A stretch of DNA of 64,000 bases, from NCBI GenBank assembly GCA_950097015.1, contig CATNEN010000030.1, positions 915,001 to 979,000 on the forward strand, written 5' to 3'. This document shows, one piece after another, positions 21,905 to 31,074 of the stretch. A program made the position numbers and the translations under genes. The stretch is from Macrostomum hystrix (lineage: Eukaryota > Platyhelminthes > Macrostomidae). The notes below the pieces were generated by a model. The model did not search any database. It was not told the origin of the DNA and saw only the letters and a list, made by a program, of their open reading frames with translations. Each line of letters begins with the position of its first letter. Within the stretch, counting starts at the first letter, position 1.

Positions 21905-24415
21905 ACACCAGATCCTCAGAATTGTGAGGTAACTAGTAACTACCCAGATCCTCAGAATTGTGAGGTAACTAGTAACTACCCAGATCCTCAGAATTGTGAG
22001 GTAACTAGTAACTACCCAGATCCTTAGAATTGTGAGGTAGCTAGTAACTACCCAGATCCTTAGAATTGTGAGGTAGCTAGTAACTACCCAGATCCTCAGA
22101 ATTGTGAGGTAACCAGTAACTACCCAGATCCTCAGAATTGTGAGGTAACTACCCAGATCCTCAGAACTGTGAGGTAACCAGTAACTACCCAGATCCTCAG
22201 AACTGTGAGGTAACTACCCAGATCCTCAGAACTGTGAGGTAACTACCCAGATCCTCAGAACTGTGAGGTAACTACCCAGATCCTCAGAACTGTGAGGTAA
22301 CCAGTAACTACCCAGATCCTCAGAACTGTGAGGTAACTACCCAGATCCTCAGAGCTGTCAGGTAACTACCCAGATCCTCAGAATTGTGAGGTAACTAGTA
22401 ACTACCCAGATCTTCAGAATTGTGATGTAACCAGTAACTACCCAGATCCTCAGAGCTGTCAGGTAACTACCCAGATCCTCAGAGCTGTCAGGTAACTACC
22501 CAGATCCTCAGAGCTGTCAGGTAACTACCCAGATCCTCAGAATTGTGAGGTAACTAGTAACTACCCAGATCCTCAGAATTGTGAGGTAACTAGTAACTAC
22601 CCAGATCCTCAGAATTGTGAGGTAACCAGTAACTACCCTGATCCTCAGAATTGTGAGGTAACTAGTAACTACCCAGATCCTCAGAATTGTGAGGTAACCA
22701 GTAACTACCCAGATCCTCAGAATTGTGAGGTAACCAGTAACTACCCCGATCCTCAGAACTATGAGGTAACTAGTAACTACCCAGATCCTCAGAATTGTGA
22801 GGTAACCAGTAACTACCCCGATCCTCAGAACTATGAGGTAACTAGTAACTACCCAGATCCTCAGAACTATGATGTAACTACCCCGATCCTCAGAACTATG
22901 AGGTAACTAGTAACTACCCAGATCCTCAGAACTATGATGTAACTACCCAGATCCTCAGAGCTGTCAGGTAACTACCCAGATCCTCAGAGCTGGCAGGTAA
23001 CTACCCAGATCCTCAGAGCTGGCAGGTAACTACCCAGATCCTCAGAGCTGGCAGGTAACTACCCAGATCCTCAGAATTGTGAGGTAACTAGTAACTACCC
23101 AGATCCTCAGAATTGTGAGGTAACTAGTAACTACCCAGATCCTCAGAATTGTGAGGTAACCAGTAACTACCCTGATCCTCAGAATTGTGAGGTAACTAGT
23201 AACTACCCAGATCCTCAGAATTGTGAGGTAACCAGTAACTACCCAGATCCTCAGAATTGTGAGGTAACCAGTAACTACCCCGATCCTCAGAACTATGAGG
23301 TAACTAGTAACTACCCAGATCCTCAGAATTGTGAGGTAACCAGTAACTACCCCGATCCTCAGAACTATGAGGTAACTAGTAACTACCCAGATCCTCAGAA
23401 CTATGATGTAACTACCCCGATCCTCAGAACTATGAGGTAACTAGTAACTACCCAGATCCTCAGAACTATGATGTAACTACCCAGATCCTCAGAGCTGTCA
23501 GGTAACTACCCAGATCCTCAGAGCTGGCAGGTAACTACCCAGATCCTCAGAGCTGTCAGGTAACTACCCAGATCCTCAGAATTGTGAGGTAACTAGTAAC
23601 TACCCAGATCTTCAGAATTGTGATGTAACTACCCAGATCCTCAGAGCTGTCAGGTAACTACCCAGATCCTCAGAGCTGTCAGGTAACTACCCAGATCCTC
23701 AGAGCTGTCAGGTAACTACCCAGATCCTCAGAATTGTGAGGTAACTAGTAACTACCCAGATCCTCAGAATTGTGAGGTAACTAGTAACTACCCAGATCCT
23801 CAGAATTGTGAGGTAACCAGTAACTACCCCGATCCTCAGAATTGTGAGGTAACTAGTAACTACCCAGATCCTCAGAATTGTGAGGTAACCAGTAACTACC
23901 CAGATCCTCAGAATTGTGAGGTAACCAGTAACTACCCCGATCCTCAGAACTATGAGGTAACTAGTAACTACCCAGATCCTCAGAATTGTGAGGTAACCAG
24001 TAACTACCCCGATCCTCAGAACTATGAGGTAACTAGTAACTACCCAGATCCTCAGAACTATGATGTAACTACCCCGATCCTCAGAACTATGAGGTAACTA
24101 GTAACTACCCAAATCCTCAGAACTATGATGTAACTACCCAGATCCTCAGAGCTGTCAGGTAACTACCCAGATCCTCAGAGCTGTCAGGTAACTACCCAGA
24201 TCCTCAGAGCTGGCAGGTAACTACCCAGATCCTCAGAGCTGGCAGGTAACTACCCAGATCCTCAGAGCTGGCAGGTAACTACCCAGATCCTCAGAGCTGG
24301 CAGGTAACTACTCAGATCCTCAGAGCTGGCAGGTAACTACCCAGATCCTCAGAGCTGGCAAGTAACTACCCAGATCCTCAGAGCTGGCAGGTAACTACCC
24401 AGATTCTTAGCTGTC
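21905..24415 (+). repeat. 36/29-bp minisatellite upstream of MED21
   Basis: Two interleaved unit types share ACTACCCAGATCCTCAGA. The 36-bp type continues ATTGTGAGGTAACTAGTA; the 29-bp type lacks the extra seven bases (CTAGTAA) and mostly reads GCTGTCAGGTA. In the 36-bp type CCTCA and TGAGG form a five-base stem around GAATTG. Blocks of mixed variants recur at about 537 and 657 bases. The array ends about 60 bases before the MED21 start codon. Confidence 0.96.
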
Positions 24416-24472
24416 AGTGTATTAGAATCAAAGCGCTTTTTGCACAGCCGTCATCTTCAAAATTTGCAGGCT

Positions 24473-24916
24473 ATGGCGGATCGCCTAACGGAGCTGCAGG
24501 ATGCCGTGAACTCGCAGGCCGATAATCTGTACAATGCCCTGGGCATACTGCTCCAAACTGCTCAACCATCGCCTTTTCCTAATGTCGGCAGCAGGCCGGC
24601 AGGCGCAGCTGCCGCGGCTAATCCCGGGCCAGATCACGCTAGATTCTTTGCCGAACAGATTAGCCGCACAGCGCAGACCATTGTGGCTCTGATTGATTCC
24701 CTGCCAGGACCGGAAGCATACAAAGCAGAAGCTAATAGTCAGAGAATGGCCGAATTAGAGAAAGAGAATGTTCAATTAGGCCGGCGCCTTATAGATGTGG
24801 TTGACCAGTTAGAGGACAGGCTGCGCAGAGTTAGGGACTGCCTAACTGACATTGCTCAGGTGCAGCTGCGATGCAGCGCTATGGAATCCGCGTTACTGCT
24901 GCATCAGGATGACTGA
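24473..24916 (+). CDS. MED21: Mediator complex subunit 21
   Basis: Single-exon frame of 147 residues. The N-terminus MADRLTELQDAVNSQADN matches the diagnostic start of MED21, followed by YNALGILLQTAQP. An Ala/Gly/Pro linker precedes FAEQISRTAQTIVALIDSLPG, another family block. A long C-terminal helix rich in Leu/Glu/Arg follows (MAELEKENVQLGRRLIDVVD, then LTDIAQVQL). Family knowledge: MED21 pairs with MED7 in a four-helix hinge of the Mediator middle module and links to CDK8/RNA polymerase II. The start is fixed by homology; an acceptor AATTTGCAG ends three bases before the ATG, so the mRNA probably begins with a spliced leader or an untranslated exon. Upstream codons to 24440 lack family similarity. 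Human MED21 has 144 residues, so length is normal. Confidence 0.92.
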   Translation: MADRLTELQDAVNSQADNLYNALGILLQTAQPSPFPNVGSRPAGAAAAANPGPDHARFFAEQISRTAQTIVALIDSLPGPEAYKAEANSQRMAELEKENVQLGRRLIDVVDQLEDRLRRVRDCLTDIAQVQLRCSAMESALLLHQDD

Positions 24917-24926
24917 ACTTAACAGT

Positions 24927-25042
24927 AGGAAGACCAGGGGGTATTTCAAATACCAATTGCCTACTTCACGACAGCTCCCAAACCGAATGACAAGGTTTAC
25001 AATGTTTCAAGGTTTTTGAAATTCCCCCGTTGTCTTTCTATT
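24927..25042. mobile_element. Small terminal-inverted-repeat element in MED21 3' UTR
   Basis: The ends GAAGACCAGGGGGTATTTC (24929 on) and the reverse complement of TTTGAAATTCCCCCGTTGTC (25014 on) match imperfectly over about 24 bases, enclosing about 115 bp. The left two thirds resemble the reverse complement of 53-125, so it is dispersed. No transposase is encoded; a MITE is the simplest reading. Confidence 0.45.
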
Positions 25043-25114
25043 GTTACTGCACTTGGCCTGTAATATAGACTCACAATGTACTTTTGTATTTTTGTATTTT
25101 TTTATAATAACTGA

Positions 25115-25640
25115 CTGTCTTTAATGCTGGCTGGATGTTCTTTAAGGACCTGGGATGCTGGCTGAATGTTCTCTGAGGATCTGGGATGCTGGCTGAATGT
25201 TCTCTGAGGATCTGGGATGCTGGCTGAATGTTCTCTGAGGATCTGGGATGCTGGCTGAATGTTCTCTGAGGATCTGGGATGCTGGCTGAATGTTCTCTGA
25301 GGATCTGGGATGCTGGCTGAATGTTCTCTGAGGATCTGGGATGCTGACTGAATGTTCTCTGTGGATCTGGGATGCTGGCTGAATGTTCTCTGAGGATCTG
25401 GGATGCTGGCTGAATGTTCTCTGAGGATCTGGGATGCTGGCTGAATGTTCTCTGAGGATCTGGGATGCTGGCTGAATGTTCTCTGAGGATCTGGGATGCT
25501 GACTGAATGTTCTCTGTGGATCTGGGATGCTGGCTGAATGTTCTCTGAGGATCTGGGATGCTGGCTGAATGTTCTCTGAGGATCTGGGATGCTGGCTGAA
25601 TGTTCTCTGAGGATCTGGGATGCTGGCTGAATGTTCTCGG
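25115..25640 (+). repeat. 31-bp minisatellite downstream of MED21
   Basis: About 17 copies of the unit GCTGGCTGAATG-TTCTCTGAGGATCTGGGAT begin about 200 bases after the MED21 stop. Two units carry the paired changes GCTGACTG and CTGTGGATC. The minus-strand ORF of 181 codons is a by-product. Confidence 0.95.
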
Positions 25641-26012
25641 AGTTCAAAGAATTAGAGCTGCTTGTAATTTCGTAATGATTTTTTGTTAGTTACTGGTAAT
25701 TTTATGTTTTTTAAGCAATTAGTAATTAATCATTGTACTACTTATGATATTAAATCGTATAAGTTTTGCATGTAAAAACTTATAAACCGTTTAAAACAAA
25801 GTATAGCATTTTTCTGTAAAATACTTTCTGTTTGTTAACATTTGTTATTTTTTGGTCCAATTTAAAGCCGGATTTCGCTAACTCCTGAACACTTACTAAC
25901 ACACTCGCACTGGTGTATACATCTGCCATGGTTTTCTAATCTATTAATTTTTTTAGTTTTACAAATTTTGCAATGATCCTACTTGCAGTAGCGTCAACGC
26001 AATTAAAGCATT

Positions 26013-26816
26013 ATGTACGGCCCAGAGCCACCGCCGGGTTTTGTTGACCAGCCGCCCAGTCCGCCGCCAGCCTCCTCAAAGTCCTCCGATGCTGTTATAG
26101 AAGCCGTGCCGCCCTGCCAAATCGTTGGACCGCTGCCTGCGGAGCATCGGGCTCTTGACGAGCTGCGACACGCCTCGTCGCGCTTCGAAGACGAGCTCAA
26201 GAAGCAGAAGCAGCGCGATGGCGCTGATAAGGCCAGGCGGGAGGAATGGATGCTGGTTCCGCCCGAGGCGTTGGCTCCGTCGCTATTAGCAACCGGTCGA
26301 AAGCGGTCAGCGGTGCCGGACAAATCCTGGACTAAAGTGGCCGGCCGAGACGAGGCCGCCGATGACAGCGAAGACGATTGCGCCGAGGACTCGCTGGCGG
26401 CGGCGGAGCGTAAACAGCGCCTCGCATTCGAGACTGAGGGAGCCCGCCTGCGCGATGCCGAGATGGAGAAACTGGCGGCGGCCACTGCTGGCGGCGCCGA
26501 CTCTCGCTCCCTGCTGCAGCAGCACAGAGACAAACTGGCTAAGGAGCTTGCCGAACTGGAAAACAAAAAGAAGAAGAAGAAAGAGAAGAAGGAGAAAAAG
26601 AAGAAGGATAGCAAAAAGAAGAAATTCAAAAAGAAGCGATCCAGAAAGTCTTCTTCATCGTCAGACTCGTCAACCGGTCCTAGTCGAGTGCCATTTAATC
26701 GTGACACAGATTTGGCAATTAAAGGCCTGGACTCGAAGGTGAAGCAGAGCATTGTGGCCAAATCGCAGGCTGGCATGGCTAGCAGGTTCAGCCACGGCGG
26801 TCAGAAGTATTTGTGA
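26013..26816 (+). CDS. GPALPP1: GPALPP motifs-containing protein (DUF3752)
   Basis: Single-exon frame of 267 residues. The N-terminus MYGPEPPPGF and the later IVGPLPAE (residues 37-44) are versions of the GPALPP motif. REEWMLVPPE (about 75-84) corresponds to the conserved REEWM-P-P block. The middle is acidic with Ala-rich helices; residues about 185-212 are almost pure Lys/Glu. The C-terminus has PFNRDTDLAIKGLDSK and SRFSHGGQ, matching the DUF3752 end (PFDRD-DL and RFSHG). The family is nuclear; its role is poorly known and a link to transcription or splicing is only suggested. An acceptor TTGCAG ends at 25988, 24 bases before the ATG. Another acceptor-to-ATG spacing like this is seen at MED21 and CFAP119. 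Confidence 0.88.
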   Translation: MYGPEPPPGFVDQPPSPPPASSKSSDAVIEAVPPCQIVGPLPAEHRALDELRHASSRFEDELKKQKQRDGADKARREEWMLVPPEALAPSLLATGRKRSAVPDKSWTKVAGRDEAADDSEDDCAEDSLAAAERKQRLAFETEGARLRDAEMEKLAAATAGGADSRSLLQQHRDKLAKELAELENKKKKKKEKKEKKKKDSKKKKFKKKRSRKSSSSSDSSTGPSRVPFNRDTDLAIKGLDSKVKQSIVAKSQAGMASRFSHGGQKYL

Positions 26817-27033
26817 GACATTGGACTCTTGTGAATGACCTCATGATTGTCATTAATCTTGTGCTTTTTATCAACTTTAATCGGCTCAACTCATTGTACA
26901 TGTTATCAAATATAAACGCATAAAAATTATTGCATTTCTTAACGCCCTGAAACAGGCATTCAATAACTCAGGCAAGTCGTTAGAAAAAGCTATCACTTTT
27001 TACTTTTTTCTGCATTTGTCTTTAGACCAAATA

Positions 27034-28052
27034 CGAGGGCTGCTCAATAAGTTTCCGGAAAAACATATTTTAACATATCAAACCAGCATGAAATTTTACT
27101 AGCAGTCAGACACAGATCCTAACACTTCTCAAAATATCCGCCATCGCAATCCAAGCACTTTTTAAACCACGCAGAAAAACATGCCCCCAAATGGTCTCTG
27201 TTGATTTTCGCCAATTCGCCTTTCATCGCATTCAGCAGCTCCTCCTGGGTGTCAAAACGCCTCCCTTTCAAATTCCGCTTGATTTTCGGAAAGAGGAAGA
27301 AATCGCAAGGCGCCAGATCAGGTGAATACGGCGGATGTGGCAGCAGCGTCAGGTTTGTCGCCGACAAAAACTCTGACGTCACTCGGGCCTTGTGTGCCGG
27401 TGCGTTATCGTGGTGCAGGATGATGTGCCGATCTCTGGTCTTTGGCCGCTGTTCTTGAAGCGATCGCAGCACTTCAGTGAGGCATCTGGTTCTGTACCAC
27501 TCTGCCGTCACTGTGGCACCCTTGTCCAGCACCACAGGCGGCAGAATCCCACAGCGACGGAAGAAAACTGCGACCATCACTTTCCCGACACTGCGTTCTC
27601 GTGCGAATTTCACCGGCACTTCTTCACCATCAGCATCAGCTGCCTGGTGGCAGCCACAGTTGTAGGCGTGATGGCTGAATTCGGACGTCCTTCACGCGGA
27701 TCGTCGTCAAGACCGAATGCACCAGTCCGAAAACGAGCGTGCCACTCGTACACAATGCTCTGGCTTGGGGCTTCACTTCCAAGCGCCGTTTGAAGCATCT
27801 GCAGGCACTGGGATAGAGAATTTTCCAGGCGGAAAAGCAGCAGCAGCATGGCTCTCTTGTCACGCCGGGTCAGGCTTGGAGGTGGGTCCTGGTTCTCGTC
27901 AGTCTGAGCTCTCTTGCGAGTGAACATGGAAATGCAGCGACCTGAAATTTTAGGCATACTGTCTCAACATATTCCCCGATCATTTCCTAAAAAAGCTCCT
28001 AAAAATAATGCCGAGAACTATGTTTTCCCGGAAACTTATTGAGCAACCCTCA
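27034..28052 (-). mobile_element. Mariner transposon, internally deleted
   Basis: Terminal inverted repeats GAGGGCTGCTCAATAAG (left) and GAGGGTTGCTCAATAAG (right, complemented), each running on into TTTCCGG, are flanked by TA on both sides (27032-33 and 28053-54), the mariner target. Inside on the minus strand lies a transposase in two frames: an HTH half (28.0 to about 27.61 kb; SIVYEWHARFRTGAF, DDPREGRPNSA) and a catalytic half (27.62-27.12 kb; RSVGKVMVAVFF, HHDNAPAH, HPPYSPDLAPCDFFLFPK). The last two catalytic Asp residues are 34 residues apart (D34D). The roughly 100 residues with the first catalytic Asp (the GDETW region) are missing and the frame changes at the junction, so the copy cannot make active transposase. 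It could be mobilised in trans by an intact relative. Confidence 0.9.
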
Positions 28053-28204
28053 TAGAACAAGATCGATGTACAATACTGAGACTTACCACGACCACTAGTA
28101 ATTTAAAAAAAAATCCGTACTTGTTCACATTACATGCCAAAATTCGACAAGTAATTCGAATGCGAAATGCGAATGCGAAAAGGCAACACGTGCTTACCAA
28201 CGGC

Positions 28205-28345
28205 ACAGTTCCAACCAACTCCACACAGTTCCGACCAACTCCATACAGTTCCAATCAACTCCACACAGTTCCAACCAACTCTACACAGTTCCAACCAATT
28301 CTTCACAGTTCCAACCAACTCCACACAGTTCCAACCAACCAACCT
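28205..28345 (+). repeat. 20-bp tandem repeat
   Basis: Seven copies of about 20 bp, consensus ACACAGTTCCAACCAACTCC, with substitutions in most units. It lies between the mariner copy and the next gene. Confidence 0.85.
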
Positions 28346-28550
28346 TGTATGTTAACTGGTAAAATAGCCGGCTAATGGAGCATGACACTTTCTCCCATAG
28401 ACTATGCGCGCTTATGATCGTTTAAAATATTAGCAGCTCAAAGTCCGGTAAAACAAGGAAGTCTCTGTGTAGTGCTAGTTATGATCTAGCACAATAAGGG
28501 GGCAACATTTTCTAACGCATTTGCATCAGAGCTCCCTATTGGCCGACTGT

Positions 28551-30583
28551 ATGTCATCATCGACTCGGCAAAAACCCGTCCGCCAAAGCAGTCATCAAAA
28601 ATCGCCGTCAGTGCCGCGTCGCGACTTCCAACGACGTCACCGGACGAAATTCCATCGGCGTCGGCACAGTCATGACAGACGGTCGCCGCCGGCTGAGTTT
28701 GGCGCCACCCTGATCTACCAGCCCAGAGTCATAGACGACCTGTCAATGGACCTTGGCCACACGGCTGGCCATTTTGAGTCGGTTAAGAGCTCAATGTGCC
28801 AGGTGTATCGAGTGCTAATCATGGCACTGAATCGGCACGACCCACTGCCATGGATGGTGCGCGATGCGATCCGAGAAATGTCACTGGTAGACCGAAAGCG
28901 GCAACAACAGAAGCAGAAGCAGCTGCATAAGTAATGGAGCAATTGTTATTTCCAACCAGATAATGGTCAAATAAGTAGACAGAAATGATACCTAACCCAG
29001 TTATGCCAGATTGCGCGGCGCAATTCAGTCCGTGGACTGTGGAGGCCGCCAATAATAATTATAATATTAATAGCAGAAGGGCTGCATGCAATGGCATATC
29101 ATTTGGTGACACTAGACCTGCAGCCAGCGAGGAGGCAATTCTGCCCATTCCGCTGACTCCTGAGCACACACGCACACAGATACTGTACGCAGGCACACAC
29201 TCACACAGGTGTGTACATCTGCCCTGACTTTCTCATCGTCTGGCAGTGTACACTCTCACTGTGCCTTGGAGGTTGGCGTAAATTGCACGACAAGCCCCCA
29301 AGCCTTCTCTCCGCGGCTGCGCCCAAATGAATGCGGCCTCGCCGAGCTCAGGGACATTGATGCGAGAGGCAGACTCGTTAACCGCTCTGCCACTAACCAC
29401 CTGTGGAGGCGTCATACCAAGTCGAGAAATCTTGTCGGAAAAAATTTTAGCCACTTTTTAGTTAGAGGTCAATTTGATGATTTTATTTGAACTTACAATC
29501 TATCTTTTTCCACTCTCCAGAGACTCCACAAGTCATGCGAGCGGTTTTCAAAATAAAATTAACGATAAGCTACAATTTGTTCAGCAAAGAAGGGAAATCG
29601 AAACAATCACAGCCGTCGACATTCCTTACACATTGCGTCATTTAGAATTTGATCAGCACTCCGTTGTCGACACTAGCAACGCAGGTGACGACGGCCGCGG
29701 CAGAGGCGGCCTCTCCTTGTCGAATACTCCTAACCGCAGCCGAGTGAGTTCGGCCAAGGGTTCCAACTTAGCCTGGGATGCGATCGGTGACATTCTGGTC
29801 GACGGCCGACTGGCATTGATTGTCCGGGGTGCGGCTGCCTGCGCCGCGTCAGGAGGCGGAAAGCCCGTCAAGACTGTCGCCACATCGTCGTCAGCTTCGT
29901 CTCCATCGCTAGTTTTTCATTCGTCGATTAGCGCTGAATTCGATCGCCGCAATGTCGACGACCGTAGCGACAGCGTCAGTGGCAGCGGCTGCAGCAGCGG
30001 CAGCGAACCGACAGACAACGACAAACGCACCTTTATCGGTGGCACCGGAGGCGCATTGAAGGGCTTGGACAGCGCCACGCCTGTCTCTCGATCAATTTTC
30101 GAACCCATCGATGGAAGCAATTCGAATCGGGCTAAAAAAGCTTTTCATGGCAATGTCGTCCAGCCGTCCAAGATGCTAACAGCGGCGGCATCGTCAAAAG
30201 AGGCGACAGATTTTGTTAGGTCAGGTAGCGAGGCCAGGAGCCGCCATGTCTTCAGACCCAGGAAAATAAGCGGCGGCCGCGGCAACCGAATTTGCCCGAT
30301 GCATCATCAGCGAAGCCGCACGGCTGTCAGCGAGCTGTCCTGCGCTATCTGCGCCTCTCAGCACTTCCTCCAGCACCACTTAATGCGCCTGGTGCAGGAA
30401 TCCGGTGGATTCGGCGACCTCAGCCGTCTGGAAAACGCCCTGTCCGACTGTCTGCGCCTTCAGGAGCGATGGCGGCACAGTGTGCAGTGGGTGGCGAACT
30501 GTGTCAAAGATAAACAACTGCCGGATCCGATCCGTCCTCTGATTCAGTGCGTTAGCTCAGTCGATACTGGTCATTGCTGCTAG
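28551..30583 (+). CDS. Unrecognised two-exon gene, 480 residues
   Basis: Exons 28551-28930 and 29521-30583 join in phase 2/1 (a Lys codon spans the junction) to a 480-residue frame; the donor is GTAATG, the acceptor CTTTTTCCACTCTCCAG. Residues 1-50 are Arg/Ser/His-rich. Then comes a compact region (ATLIYQPRVIDDLSMDLG, PLPWMVRDAIREMS) and a Lys/Gln linker into exon 2 (ITAVDIPYTLRHLEFDQH, WDAIGDILVDGRLALIVRG). A Ser/Gly-rich low-complexity middle follows. The last 90 residues look folded: CPMHH, CAICASQHFLQHH and several Leu-rich helices, with Cys/His spacing that could bind zinc. I recognise no family. An acceptor at 28528-28529 lies 21 bases before the ATG. Alternatively the two frames are separate genes, but the phase match argues against that. 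Confidence 0.6.
29050..29410 (-). mobile_element. tRNA-derived SINE, copy C (intronic, antisense)
   Basis: Read on the minus strand: head AGTGGCAGAGCGGTTAACGA near 29400, the shared body (GGAGAGAAGGCTTGGGGG; CACAGTGAGAGTGTACACTG; GTGCGTGTGTGCTCAGGA) and an ATT-rich tail ending near 29050. This is the least damaged head of the three copies. It lies inside the intron of the unrecognised gene, opposite to transcription. Confidence 0.82.
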
Positions 30584-31014
30584 CCAGCGGGTTGCGGATT
30601 GCGAGGCCGCGGTGTTACTGTTAATCCACAGATTATCATCAGTACTGACGACATCGTGGCGCGTTGAGCTGCAGCAGCTAGTGAGGCTTCTTAGGCCTTG
30701 GCTTAGTAATGAAATTGATTTATAAAAACAATTTTTTCACTTGAATTTGCGCTTGGTAACAATTCGGGCGTATCCGCAGTTTAGAATGCTTTTGTGCCCT
30801 AAAAGATAATCGTTTGTTATACTGGTATTATAATCGAGCATATAGCTACAAAGGCGTGTGAAAATTAATTTGCTAATTTCTTTTTAAGAAAAACTTTTTT
30901 TTGTCTTTATGTTTCTCGTATAAAGACAGCTGTTACTGTACTACTGTAATTAAAAATGCTAGTATACTACCCTTGCTACTACTTACTCTGCAGGAGTATA
31001 CTACGAGCTCGTAC

Positions 31015-31020
31015 AATAAA
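31015..31020 (+). terminator. Candidate poly(A) signal
   Basis: AATAAA in GTACAATAAAATTAAATT, about 430 bases after the stop of the unrecognised gene and 55 bases before the 24-bp array. Confidence 0.3.
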
Positions 31021-31074
31021 ATTAAATTGCTTAAAAACGTTATAAACAGTTTTTTCTTCAATAATTCTCTTAAA

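Noticed and set aside
21905-24415. CRISPR array
   Set aside because: Units are contiguous with no unique spacers, and the DNA is clearly eukaryotic.
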